NCBI GenBank assembly: GCA_002335865.1
Contig: DDCY01000029.1
Location: forward strand, 498,400 to 562,399
Length of the DNA: 64,000 nt
DNA from: Saprospiraceae bacterium UBA1994
GTDB taxonomy: Bacteria; Bacteroidota; Bacteroidia; Chitinophagales; Saprospiraceae
Reading direction: 5' to 3'
The notes under the pieces were generated by a model, which saw nothing but the letters and a program-made list of their open reading frames with translations, did no database searches and was not told the DNA's origin. Every line of letters starts with the position of its first letter. Positions within the stretch are counted from its first letter, which is position 1. Below are positions 36,039 through 45,622 of the stretch, piece by piece. The position numbers and the translations under genes are program-made.

Positions 36039-38768
36039 ATGAAAGAAGCTTACATAAACAATCAGCCTTACCCAATCAAAGAAGGAGAAACGATGCTTTC
36101 GTTTATTAAAAGACATAAGGGAGATAAATATGTTCCTACGCTTTGTGATACCCCAAATTTAGATCCATTTGGTAGTTGTCGAGTATGTAGCGTTGATGTA
36201 GCTTTGGAGGAAGACGGAATAGCGAAAACAATGGCTTCCTGTCATTCGCCAATCGCAGAAGGGCAGTATATCTATCCTGACTCAACTGAAATTAAAGACT
36301 TACGTAAAAATATAATAGAATTAGTTTTAACGGATCATCCACTCGACTGCTTGACCTGTGAAGTGAATGGAAATTGTGAACTGCAAGATGTAGCTGCTCA
36401 GGTAGGCATAAGAGAAGTGAGATATCCAGAAGGAGATAATCATTTGGAAAGGGAAAAAGATTTGAGTCATCCTTACATGACCTCAGATATGTCAAAATGT
36501 ATTAATTGTTATCGATGCGTGAGAGCATGTGATGAAGTACAAGGGGAGTTCGTATTAAGTATGTCTGGAAGAGGTTTTGATTCTAAAATCATCAAAGGAA
36601 TAGATCAGAGTTTTATGGAATCAGATTGTGTAAGTTGTGGGGCTTGTTCTCAGGCTTGTCCAACGTCTGCGATTTCTGATGTTTTTCAATCCAAAGCGAT
36701 TGAAGCTACAGAAACAATAAGGACAATTTGTACTTATTGTGGTGTTGGTTGCAATCTAGATATCTCTACTAATAATGGCGAAATATTAAGTATACAAGCA
36801 CCATATGATGCCGAAGTTAATCAGGGACATACCTGCCTAAAAGGTCGATATGCCTTTAAGTTTTATGATCACCCAGAGCGATTAAATTCTCCGATGATCA
36901 AAAGAGATGGAGTTTTTGAAAAAGTATCTTGGGATGAAGTGTACGATTATATAGCAGGAAAACTAAAGGGATATAAAGAAGAGTATGGTGCAGATTCTAT
37001 TGCAGGTATTTCTTCAAGTAGATGTACCAATGAAGAGAATTATCTGATGCAGAAGTTTATGAGAGCGGCAGTTGGCACTAACAATATTGATGGTTGTGCT
37101 AGAGTATGTCATTCGCCAACAGCTCTTGGTATGCAAAGAACTTTTGGTACAGGAGCAGCTACCAATTCTATAGATGATCTCAAAGATACCAGTTGCATTT
37201 TGGTCATTGGGGCCAATCCGACTGATGCTCACCCAGTAACGGGTGCTAAGCTCAAACAGTTTGCTATGAAGACAGGAAATGTCTCTATCGTCTTAGATCC
37301 TCGACGCACAGAAATAGCGCGTTATGCGACCCATCATATTGCATTGAGACCAGGAACAAATGTTGCAGTACTGAATATGATGATGTACTATATTATTAAG
37401 GAAGGTTTAGCGGATGATAACTTTATTGACAATAGAACAGAGGGCTTTGAAGATTATAAAAAGGAATTATTTAATATAGATTTAAATAAACTAGAAAAAA
37501 TAAGCGGCGTAAATAGAGAGGAGATTAGACAAGCGGCTATTGCTTATGCTTCAGCACCCAATGCTATGTCGTTTCATGGACTTGGAGTTACTGAACATAG
37601 CCAAGGAACATTCACTGTAATGCAAATTGCTGATCTAGCTTTAATGACTGGAAATATAGGTAGGAGAGGTGTAGGAGTAAATCCTTTGAGAGGTCAAAAC
37701 AATGTACAAGGGAGTGCAGATATGGGTGTGCAACCGCATCAAGGTGCAGGCTATCTGGATATCACTAATCCTGAGGTAAATGCACGATATAATACATTCT
37801 ATGGAGTCGATGTACCAAGCCATATTGGCTACAAGATTCCAGAAATGTTTGATGCTGCACTAGAGGGTAAATTAAAAGCTATTTGGATCATAGGCGAAGA
37901 TGTAGTCCAGACTGATCCAAATACACAGAAAGTGATTAAAGCACTCAATAATACAGATTTAGTAATAGTACAGGAGTTATTTATGACAGAAACAGCCCTA
38001 CAGGCTGATGTCATTTTACCTGGCGCATCTTTTTTAGAAAAAAGTGGAACATTTACCAATGGTGAGCGAAGAGTACAGGCAGTACGTCAAGTAGTAGAGC
38101 CAATTGAAGGTGCCAAAGTAGATGGACAGATCCTCGTAGATATAATGAATAGAATGGGATATGCGCAACCTGATTATGAGGCGGCTACAATGTTAGATGA
38201 AATCAATCAAATTGTTCCATTTTTCGCTGGGATCACTTGGGATAGACTAGGTAATAATGGCTTACAATGGCCAGTAGCTCTGGATGGAACAGATACACAA
38301 ATACTACATCAAACGGAATTCAAAATAGGCAAAGGTCAATTTATTTTTAATAACTGGAGAGAGACAGAAGAATTGGTATCTCATGCCAAAGACTATCCCT
38401 ATATTCTAACTACCAATAGAGAACTAGAGCATTATAATTGTGGAGCAATGACACGAAGAACTGGTAATGTAGAAATATTGAAGGATGACTATTTGATGAT
38501 CAATCCTGAGGATGCAACAAAGCATTTTATTTCTGAAGGTGATTATGTATGTCTAGAAAGTCCAAGAGGAAAGGTAGATGTCAAAGCTAAGATTACTAAT
38601 CAAGTGAAATCTGGTGTAGTAAGTACTACTTTCCACTTTCCGGAGATCATGATCAATAATATTACTGGAGATGTACATGATAGTGAAGCCATGTGTCCAG
38701 AGTATAAAGTGGTAGCTGTTAAAATTAGAAAGAGTAAAGGAAAGTTTAAGCAGTTAGCAGAGGTATAA
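36039..38768 (+). CDS. fdsA: Formate dehydrogenase alpha subunit, molybdopterin and Fe-S
   Basis: 909 residues. The catalytic subunit oxidises formate to CO2 at a Mo- or W-bis-MGD centre. Fe-S ligands in order: N-terminal 2Fe-2S Cys36, 47, 50, 68; a NuoG-like His100, Cys104, 107, 113; two 4Fe-4S clusters at Cys154, 157, 160, 164 and Cys197, 200, 203, 207; and the molybdopterin-domain cluster Cys231, 234, 238, 266. The metal ligand is Cys357 in CARVCHSPT, where some enzymes have selenocysteine; His358 follows as expected. The C-terminal dinucleotide-binding domain has TTNRELEHYNCGAMTRRT. No FdhD or cofactor-synthesis genes are in the window. No signal peptide, so cytoplasmic. Confidence 0.92.
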   Translation: MKEAYINNQPYPIKEGETMLSFIKRHKGDKYVPTLCDTPNLDPFGSCRVCSVDVALEEDGIAKTMASCHSPIAEGQYIYPDSTEIKDLRKNIIELVLTDHPLDCLTCEVNGNCELQDVAAQVGIREVRYPEGDNHLEREKDLSHPYMTSDMSKCINCYRCVRACDEVQGEFVLSMSGRGFDSKIIKGIDQSFMESDCVSCGACSQACPTSAISDVFQSKAIEATETIRTICTYCGVGCNLDISTNNGEILSIQAPYDAEVNQGHTCLKGRYAFKFYDHPERLNSPMIKRDGVFEKVSWDEVYDYIAGKLKGYKEEYGADSIAGISSSRCTNEENYLMQKFMRAAVGTNNIDGCARVCHSPTALGMQRTFGTGAATNSIDDLKDTSCILVIGANPTDAHPVTGAKLKQFAMKTGNVSIVLDPRRTEIARYATHHIALRPGTNVAVLNMMMYYIIKEGLADDNFIDNRTEGFEDYKKELFNIDLNKLEKISGVNREEIRQAAIAYASAPNAMSFHGLGVTEHSQGTFTVMQIADLALMTGNIGRRGVGVNPLRGQNNVQGSADMGVQPHQGAGYLDITNPEVNARYNTFYGVDVPSHIGYKIPEMFDAALEGKLKAIWIIGEDVVQTDPNTQKVIKALNNTDLVIVQELFMTETALQADVILPGASFLEKSGTFTNGERRVQAVRQVVEPIEGAKVDGQILVDIMNRMGYAQPDYEAATMLDEINQIVPFFAGITWDRLGNNGLQWPVALDGTDTQILHQTEFKIGKGQFIFNNWRETEELVSHAKDYPYILTTNRELEHYNCGAMTRRTGNVEILKDDYLMINPEDATKHFISEGDYVCLESPRGKVDVKAKITNQVKSGVVSTTFHFPEIMINNITGDVHDSEAMCPEYKVVAVKIRKSKGKFKQLAEV

Positions 38769-38876
38769 GTTAGTATTGATGAATAAATTAATATATGAAT
38801 TGACTAATTGTACAATATTCGTACTGCTTGTAATAAGCATTTTGTAAAGTATTCTTAGTAGTGAAACAAAGTACAA

Positions 38877-40334
38877 GTGATAGATTCAGACGAATTGAAA
38901 AAAGACAATGCTTTTTGGACTACTTGTATTGATTGCCAAGGCCGTGGTAAAAAAAGTCGTAAGCTTCGCAAAAAAGTAAAACTTGCATTCCAAAAATCAT
39001 TGGAGCAGTTTGAAAAATCTAATAGCGGAGCTTCGCCACTAGTTCGACCAAAGAGAAGTCTAGTTAAATGTGAGACTTGCAAAGGGACAGGTTTACTTCC
39101 TTCAACAAGTCCTCCTAAAACAGATACAGAAAATTATCCAAATGTAGTAATTATAGGCGGAGGAATTGGAGGAGTTGCGTTGGGAGTAGCTTGTTTGCAC
39201 CGTGGCATTCCTTTTACCCTATATGAACGAGATAGTAACTTCGATTCAAGATCTCAAGGCTATGGACTAACATTGCAGCAGGCGAGTAAGGCAATAGAGG
39301 CATTGGGTATCCTTTCGCTTAAGGAAGGCGTGATATCAACGAAACATATAGTACATACTACAGAAGGAAAAGTAATCGGTGAATGGGGCATGAGACAGTG
39401 GAGCCAATCCGATACAAAGAAAACTCCTAAGCGTACCAATATACATATCTCTCGTCAGTCGCTACGATTGTCACTTCTTGAGCAACTCGGCGGCCATGAA
39501 GCGGTGCATTGGGGTCATCATTTAATAGATTATAATGAATGTGAGGGTGGAGGTGTTGATCTTACTTTTGAAGTAGATGGAGCTGTGAAAATCGCCAGGG
39601 CAGATCTTGTAGTTGGAGCCGATGGTATTCGTAGTACTATGAGAAGATTGTTGGTTGGTGAAGATATCACTCCTTTACGTTACCTAGATTGTATTGTTAT
39701 ATTAGGTATTTGCCCACTTTCTGCTCTGGGTGAACTTGAGAGTCCTTTACTGGACTCTGCTACAGTATTTCAAACTGTCAACGGCAATGAGAGGATTTAT
39801 ATGATGCCTTTTGATTCAAATACAATAATGTGGCAATTGAGCTTTCCTCTGTCTGAAGATGAGGCTAAACATTTGAGTGCACAAGGTCCTCTGGCAATCA
39901 AAGAAGAAGCTTGCAAAAGAACTCAGTGGCACGATCCGATTCCTCAGATTATAGAAGCCACACAAGAAACTCTGATCTCTGGCTATCCAGTATATGATCG
40001 AGCATTACTCACTACAGAATTGATGGAGAAAGGTAAACAGATTACCTTAATAGGAGATGCAGCACATCCTATGAGTCCATTCAAAGGGCAAGGAGCCAAC
40101 CAAGCATTATTGGATGCTCTATCATTGGCGAGAGGTATTGCAAAAGGATGTCAAGCTTATTCTAAATGGAGAGAAAGAGGAGTGAGAAAAATTATATTAA
40201 CAGAGTTTGAAACTGAAATGTTAGATCGTAGTGCTACTAAAGTACAGGATTCAGCAGATGCCGCAAAGTTTCTACATTCTGATATAGTACTTTATGAAGG
40301 GAATGAACCTAGAGGGAAATGTTTGAAGAAGTAA
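38877..40334 (+). CDS. FAD-dependent monooxygenase with N-terminal CxxCxGxG zinc finger
   Basis: 485 residues from a GTG. Residues 15-72 carry two CxxCxGxG motifs, CIDCQGRG (Cys17, Cys20) and CETCKGTG (Cys65, Cys68), separated by a basic linker; this is the pattern of the DnaJ zinc-finger domain. From about 90 it is a class A flavoprotein monooxygenase of the UbiH/PHBH type: VIIGGGIGGVALGVACLHRG, LVVGADGIRS (the DG motif), and LIGDAAHPMSPFKGQGANQALLDA (GD motif). The enzyme would hydroxylate an aromatic substrate; which is unknown. The fused zinc finger is unusual in this family. Confidence 0.85.
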   Translation: MIDSDELKKDNAFWTTCIDCQGRGKKSRKLRKKVKLAFQKSLEQFEKSNSGASPLVRPKRSLVKCETCKGTGLLPSTSPPKTDTENYPNVVIIGGGIGGVALGVACLHRGIPFTLYERDSNFDSRSQGYGLTLQQASKAIEALGILSLKEGVISTKHIVHTTEGKVIGEWGMRQWSQSDTKKTPKRTNIHISRQSLRLSLLEQLGGHEAVHWGHHLIDYNECEGGGVDLTFEVDGAVKIARADLVVGADGIRSTMRRLLVGEDITPLRYLDCIVILGICPLSALGELESPLLDSATVFQTVNGNERIYMMPFDSNTIMWQLSFPLSEDEAKHLSAQGPLAIKEEACKRTQWHDPIPQIIEATQETLISGYPVYDRALLTTELMEKGKQITLIGDAAHPMSPFKGQGANQALLDALSLARGIAKGCQAYSKWRERGVRKIILTEFETEMLDRSATKVQDSADAAKFLHSDIVLYEGNEPRGKCLKK

Positions 40335-40532
40335 CATCTTTAAAATTGATTATTTCTGCATATTTAACTCCAATAATAATGGTAAGTAGGACTCAATTAG
40401 ATCATAATTCATCAATTTAGTATCTCATAATAGATTAGTCACTTCGTTTCCATTCCACTCATTATCACTTTAAATAGCAATATGTATGGGTAATCGAATT
40501 GGCAAACTACCTTTACACCAGAATATACGACT

Positions 40533-41651
40533 ATGACATCATTCTCAGAACTAGGACTCAGTAAAGGCTATATAAAAAGCCTGGAAGAACTCAATATCAT
40601 AAATCCAACTGAAATTCAGGAAGAAGTAATACCTGTACTACTTGGAACAAAGACGGATTTAATAGGCTTGGCGCAGACGGGCACTGGTAAAACAGCGGCA
40701 TTTGGGTTACCTATGTTAAATTCAATCAATCCTACTAAATCAGAAGTGCAAGGACTGATCATCGCTCCAACACGTGAGTTGGTACAACAGATCAAAAAGC
40801 AGCTCTTTAAATTTACTAAGTACATAGATGAGAATATTTTTGTTGAAGGAGTATACGGAGGAGAGAAAATAGAAAAGCAAATAAAATCATTAAGAAGACC
40901 AACTCATATTATAGTTGCTACACCTGGACGACTAATCGATCTGTTAGAGCGTATAGCCGTAGATATTCGTAATGTAAAAACATTAGTACTTGATGAAGCA
41001 GATGAAATGCTAAGTATGGGTTTTGAAGAGGACATAAGTAAAATCCTAAAATACAATACGGATAAGAGAAATATTTGGCTGTTCTCTGCTACTATGCCAG
41101 ATGATGTGAAAAAGATCGTAAACAACTACATGTCTATTGATGTCGTACGAGTAGAAGTCAATAAAAATGCACAAGTCAATAAAAACATCTCGCATCATTA
41201 TATACATACCCAGATAGAAGATAAGCTATATCTAATTGAAAAGATACTAAAGCAAAGACAGAAGGAGAGAGGTATTATATTTTGTAAAACTAAAGCAGGA
41301 GCAAGAGAGTTATCGAAACTGTTGCAAGCTAAAGGTTTTTCTGTGGATGCATTAGAAGGTGATATGCAACAAAAAGAACGTGATAAAGTAATGCGTGCTT
41401 TCAAAAATGAGAAGCTTCAATTTTTGGTATCTACAGATGTTGCAGCGAGAGGTATCGATGTGAGCAACCTCACTTTTGTGTTACATCATCAATTGCCAAA
41501 TTTTATAAATTACTATACACATAGAAGTGGTAGAACGGCAAGAGCAGGTAAAACTGGACAGTCGATAGCCTTAATAATTCCTGGGGAAATGTCAAAAGTT
41601 ATAGATGTGCAGAATAAATTAGGTATTAAATTTAGGGAAATGAAGATGTAA
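40533..41651 (+). CDS. DEAD-box ATP-dependent RNA helicase
   Basis: 372 residues. The RNA-unwinding core alone is present, with no long basic C-terminal extension. Q motif FSELGLSKGYIKSLEELNI, Walker A AQTGTGKT at 47-54, PTRELV, DEAD at 154-157, SAT, then the helicase C domain with RGIIFCKTKAGAREL, TDVAARGIDVSNL and HRSGRTARAGKTG. It may act in ribosome assembly or RNA decay, as CsdA/RhlE-like proteins do. It stands alone, with 200 non-coding bases upstream. Confidence 0.95.
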   Translation: MTSFSELGLSKGYIKSLEELNIINPTEIQEEVIPVLLGTKTDLIGLAQTGTGKTAAFGLPMLNSINPTKSEVQGLIIAPTRELVQQIKKQLFKFTKYIDENIFVEGVYGGEKIEKQIKSLRRPTHIIVATPGRLIDLLERIAVDIRNVKTLVLDEADEMLSMGFEEDISKILKYNTDKRNIWLFSATMPDDVKKIVNNYMSIDVVRVEVNKNAQVNKNISHHYIHTQIEDKLYLIEKILKQRQKERGIIFCKTKAGARELSKLLQAKGFSVDALEGDMQQKERDKVMRAFKNEKLQFLVSTDVAARGIDVSNLTFVLHHQLPNFINYYTHRSGRTARAGKTGQSIALIIPGEMSKVIDVQNKLGIKFREMKM

Positions 41652-41791
41652 TTCACTATCTGAAATCATTAGTAATAATATAAAGAAAATGGCTACAAGA
41701 ATTAAAAAAAAGGAATGTTAATCGAAAGACAATCTTTTTATTTTAGCTGATAGCTGAAGGGGTAGTCAATAAAACAGTTTTAACAAGTAGT

Positions 41792-42229
41792 ATGAATAGA
41801 TTTATATCAACAGTCCAGCAATCAGCAATCAGAGAAATAGTTAGAGAAATAGCTAAAGGGAATACTTGCTATATGAATAGGTATACTTCAAAAATCATAA
41901 CTATTGATAACTCGATTGAAGATATGGAGGAGATTACTGCTCAAAAACAAACTCAAATTGAGATAGAAAAAAAAATAGAGAAGTTTGTAAAATTGAATAA
42001 GCTTAGTGAGAAAATTCAACTTATGATTATGAAAGATTTTCTAGATCAGGTTGTTGATAAGTCTGTTCGAAAAGAACTGTCCAACTCTTTGAAACGTAAA
42101 AGCCCAATTCGAAATTTTTATAGAGAAATAGAAAGCAATATGGAATTGAACCAACATTGGGCAAATTATAATACAAAAGAGAGTGAGAGGTGGGTTACAA
42201 ATATTCTTGTGGATGCTTATAATTATTAA
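41792..42229 (+). CDS. UPF0158 family protein
   Basis: 145 residues. It matches UPF0158 in pattern: IREIVREIAKGNTCYMNRYTSKII near the start (a stretch in which a tyrosine follows a Cys) and the C-terminal RKSPIRNFYREIESN...HWANYNTKES motif, where UPF0158 proteins have PFRxFK followed by a tryptophan. No enzymatic motif is recognisable; predicted alpha/beta with a lysine-rich middle helix (about 45-80). Function unknown. Confidence 0.75.
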   Translation: MNRFISTVQQSAIREIVREIAKGNTCYMNRYTSKIITIDNSIEDMEEITAQKQTQIEIEKKIEKFVKLNKLSEKIQLMIMKDFLDQVVDKSVRKELSNSLKRKSPIRNFYREIESNMELNQHWANYNTKESERWVTNILVDAYNY

Positions 42230-42375
42230 AAGTACAATAATAAGAGGAATAGGATTTAGAGATCGAATTCATCTTAATTTTATTAGTTAAAGTATTGTAT
42301 AAATAACATATTTTTTACTCTTTAGAATTATAGTTTTTAGTATCTAATGTCCATCCAAAATAAAATTTCTTGGCT

Positions 42376-43818
42376 TTAATTATCCTTTCTAAACATATAA
42401 GGAAATAATCCCGGATAATTTTTATAATAACCTTCAAGAATTATTTCTCCTGAGTGATTAGAGAGATACTCTACTAATTTTCGTGTATCAGTAATTTTAA
42501 TGTTATTGATATGAGTGATGACATATCCAGGATGAATGTTAGCCTTTCCTACTGTACTATTTTGATAAACACTTACCACCATGACACCATCAGTTGTATT
42601 TTTTGATAACTCTGAAGACGACAGATCTCTCAATTCAAATCCTAAATCAAGTAATACTTTATCTTTTCTCACAGCAACAAAGTCTGTACTGTTTAATGAA
42701 TTTTTCAAAGTAACTTTAACGGTATTAATAAAACCTTTGCGTATATAGGATACGGTAATGATATCACCAGGTCTATGTCGTCCTATCTGTTCCATAAATT
42801 GTGATAGTGTATTAGTGTTCACATTATCTACACTGAGTATGATATCTCCACCTAAAAGGCCGGCATCATAAGCAGCACTTCCTTTATTGACTAATGTGAT
42901 AAATACTCCAGCTACAGAGGGTAGTCCACGCTCCTCGGCCATTTGGTTGGTTACACTTGCAATTTCTATCCCCATCCAGCCTCTTTGAACTACTCCATAT
43001 TCCATTAGATCAGACACTACTTTACGAGCAAGATTCGAAGGCACCGCAAATGAGAACCCTTCGTACCTTCCACTCAACGTCATGATAGCCGTATTGATTC
43101 CTATGAGTTCCCCTCTTGTATTGATAAGTGCTCCGCCACTATTTCCTAGATTTACAGCTGCATCCGTCTGTATAAATGACTCAATTCCTGATCTATCTTC
43201 AAATACATCTATATTTCGTCCTTTGGCACTTACGATTCCGGCTGTGACAGTACTTTGCAAGCGAAATGGATTACCTACGGCAATTACCCATTCTCCGACT
43301 TGTAGGGAATCACTATTTCCAAATAACAAATATGGCAACTGATCTACTTCTATCTTTAAGACCGCCATATCCGTCTGTTTATCATAACCGACTACCTGAG
43401 CAATAAATTCTTTTTTATTGTTGAGAGTTACTTCTACAATGTCTGCATCTTTTATTACGTGGTGGTTAGTAACTATGTATCCGTCTCTAGATATTATCAC
43501 TCCTGATCCTGTAGAACTACTAAGATCTCTGTTGAGGATATTTCCCCCTTCTAGTTTAGTTAAAGATCTAATAAATACTACTGCTTCTTTACTATTCTTA
43601 GCTGCTGATATAAAGTTAGTAGGTGCAGTAGATGCGTATAACTGCTGAAATCTAGGAGATAAATTGATCTCGCGTTCCGCAGTTTGCGTAGCTTTAATTA
43701 GCTGTGTTTCATAGATAATTTGCTGAGGCTGCACTAACATATGATAAGCACTTACTATAATAGTAGCAGTGATTAAAGAAGTACATGTGACTAAAAGAAG
43801 TAATTTAGAAGTATTCAT
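42376..43818 (-). CDS. degP: Periplasmic serine protease of the HtrA/Deg family
   Basis: 480 residues. A signal anchor lies at 6-26, then the trypsin-like domain with catalytic His120 (TNHHVIKDAD), Asp150 (KQTDMAVLKI) and Ser227 (GNSGGAL). Two PDZ domains follow (about 275-360 and 390-470); the first has GWMGIEIASVTN and the second VVSVYQNSTVGKANIHPG. This family degrades misfolded periplasmic proteins or cuts specific substrates. It is divergent from dapF across 267 bases. Confidence 0.94.
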   Translation of the reverse strand: MNTSKLLLLVTCTSLITATIIVSAYHMLVQPQQIIYETQLIKATQTAEREINLSPRFQQLYASTAPTNFISAAKNSKEAVVFIRSLTKLEGGNILNRDLSSSTGSGVIISRDGYIVTNHHVIKDADIVEVTLNNKKEFIAQVVGYDKQTDMAVLKIEVDQLPYLLFGNSDSLQVGEWVIAVGNPFRLQSTVTAGIVSAKGRNIDVFEDRSGIESFIQTDAAVNLGNSGGALINTRGELIGINTAIMTLSGRYEGFSFAVPSNLARKVVSDLMEYGVVQRGWMGIEIASVTNQMAEERGLPSVAGVFITLVNKGSAAYDAGLLGGDIILSVDNVNTNTLSQFMEQIGRHRPGDIITVSYIRKGFINTVKVTLKNSLNSTDFVAVRKDKVLLDLGFELRDLSSSELSKNTTDGVMVVSVYQNSTVGKANIHPGYVITHINNIKITDTRKLVEYLSNHSGEIILEGYYKNYPGLFPYMFRKDN

Positions 43819-44034
43819 ATTAGTGTATCATATTTAAGCATTTGAGGTATACCAGTGCTCTGATAGTGTATGTATGGAATACGGAATCAACTAACTATAG
43901 TATATAATAACAAAACAAAAATAATACATTATGATGATATATAATGTGTAAAGTACTGATAAGTAGTAGTAATATAACAATAATTACAAATTTAAATGAT
44001 CAGAAAGTTGGAAAATATAGCTAGTCGTTACAGA

Positions 44035-44042
44035 TAAATTTG
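44035..44042 (+). promoter_or_regulatory. -7 element upstream of dapF
   Basis: TAAATTTG matches TAnnTTTG and lies 43 bases before the dapF ATG. The nearest upstream TTG is 24 bases away, slightly farther than usual. Confidence 0.4.
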
Positions 44043-44085
44043 TAATGACTCGAATACTTTTGAGTAGATTAGCAAAAAGGCAATT

Positions 44086-44898
44086 ATGGAAAATATTAAA
44101 TTTTATAAATATCATGGTACTGCAAACGACTTCATTATGATAGAGGATCGTGATAAAAGTATAGAGAAGTTACTTACTCAAGATGTGATAGCTAAATGGT
44201 GTAGCCGAAAATTTAGTGTAGGGGCAGATGGGTTGATATTACTCCAAGAGGATAAAAAGTCTGATTTCTATATGAAATACTACAATTCAGATGGCAACGA
44301 AAGTTCTATGTGCGGCAATGGTGGTAGATGTATAAGCCAATTCGCTTATGATCAAGAGTGGATTGCGGGGCGAAGTATGCAGTTTATGGCTGTAGATGGC
44401 CTCCATCGTGCTATCATAGATGAAGAAAAAGTCTATCTCTCTATGATTTCAGTTCCGAGTGTATCTAGAGATGGTAAAGCCTATGTCATGAATACAGGAT
44501 CGCCGCACTATGTAAGATTCGATAATCTACAAGAGATCGACATCGATCAAGAAGGAAAAACCATTAGATACAACAGTACTTACAATTCTGAAGGGATCAA
44601 CGTAAATATCGCAGAAATTAAAAAGAATCTTGTAAGTATGCAAACTTACGAAAGAGGAGTAGAAGCTGAGACATTTTCATGTGGTACAGGAACCGTAGCC
44701 GTTGCGATCTCAAGTCTATTGGACACCAATCAACCCAATGGTCAATACGAAGTAAAGATCAGTACTAAAGGTGGGCAACTATCTGTAAGATGTAAAAAAC
44801 ATGAAGATGCCTTCGTAGATATCTATTTGATAGGACCGTCGGTTAGAGTATTTGAGGGTATATTGTATTTTTCAAAGGATTCAATTGCACTTCTATAA
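44086..44898 (+). CDS. dapF: Diaminopimelate epimerase
   Basis: 270 residues, typical. DapF converts LL- to meso-diaminopimelate, the cross-linking amino acid of peptidoglycan and the last precursor of lysine. The two catalytic cysteines are in NESSMCGNGGRC (Cys76) and ETFSCGTGTVAVAIS (Cys199). HGTANDFIMIED and the SEGINVNI block are also family marks. Upstream a -7 element at 44035-44042 is plausible. Confidence 0.96.
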   Translation: MENIKFYKYHGTANDFIMIEDRDKSIEKLLTQDVIAKWCSRKFSVGADGLILLQEDKKSDFYMKYYNSDGNESSMCGNGGRCISQFAYDQEWIAGRSMQFMAVDGLHRAIIDEEKVYLSMISVPSVSRDGKAYVMNTGSPHYVRFDNLQEIDIDQEGKTIRYNSTYNSEGINVNIAEIKKNLVSMQTYERGVEAETFSCGTGTVAVAISSLLDTNQPNGQYEVKISTKGGQLSVRCKKHEDAFVDIYLIGPSVRVFEGILYFSKDSIALL

Positions 44899-45186
44899 AA
44901 TATGCCATCATTATGCATTCTAACTTTCGTGAATAATTTCAACAATGGGAATAAAATTTGTAGAAATTTTTTATCTATGACTTATATCAATAGTTTTATT
45001 AAGTAGGTTATTATTTATCCTTCTGTATGATTGATATTCTATTATACATATAGAGCCGTTTATACCATTCAAACTAAATATATTTTTGGCATAAGATCAA
45101 GAAAATGAACTGAATATTTAAATGAAAATGAGCGTAAAAATTCTACTCTCTGTATTAACTACCAATCTATAATACTCAGCCGCCTA

Positions 45187-45510
45187 CTAAATTTCAGCAT
45201 TAACTCTTGCATTCATTAATTCGGATAAGGCATGAAGATCATTTTGTGCTTTTGCAACCTTTATTCCAGCATCATAAATTTCTAAGGCTTTTTCAATTTC
45301 ATCTATCTCAGTATATATATGGGCTAGATGGTAGTACAGACCAACATATTCGGAATCTTCTTTTCTAAGCAATTCAAATTTTTCAATAGCAGTTTTCAGA
45401 TTATTTAATTTCTCATACTCTTTAGCAATTGCATATTTTACAAAGCTATCATCAGAATCTTCAGCTAATATTGATTTAAGGTATTCGAGTCTTTGAGAAG
45501 TAGCGGTCAT
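45187..45510 (-). CDS. Small TPR-repeat protein
   Basis: 107 residues, mostly two or three tetratricopeptide repeats: AKEYEKLNNLKTAIEKFELLRK, then YYHLAHIYTEIDEIEKALEIYDAGI. Such proteins are scaffolds for protein contacts. No signal peptide. A TAGATTTG -7 element lies at 45541-45534 on the minus strand. The next gene on the same strand is a barrel protein whose terminator lies between them, so they are separate units. Confidence 0.8.
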   Translation of the reverse strand: MTATSQRLEYLKSILAEDSDDSFVKYAIAKEYEKLNNLKTAIEKFELLRKEDSEYVGLYYHLAHIYTEIDEIEKALEIYDAGIKVAKAQNDLHALSELMNARVNAEI

Positions 45511-45572
45511 ATAGGAAGTGTTAGTTTATGTTGCAAATCTAGAGTAATATTATTGCTAAACATCTAAAATCA

Positions 45573-45604
45573 AGAGGCTATTTCATGACTAATAAATAGC
45601 CTCT
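45573..45604 (-). terminator. Terminator of the outer-membrane barrel gene
   Basis: A perfect 11-bp stem AGAGGCTATTT / AAATAGCCTCT with a 10-base loop begins 19 bases after the stop at 45623. The minus strand continues TTGATTTTAG, a modest T run. Confidence 0.72.
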
Positions 45605-45622
45605 CACTGTATTGAAAAGTTT

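Noticed and set aside
36039..38768. A selenocysteine formate dehydrogenase
   Set aside because: The metal-ligand position is a normal Cys codon and no in-frame UGA or SECIS structure is needed.
38855..39082. A minus-strand frame of 75 codons over the FAD monooxygenase start
   Set aside because: It is the antisense shadow of the zinc-finger coding region.
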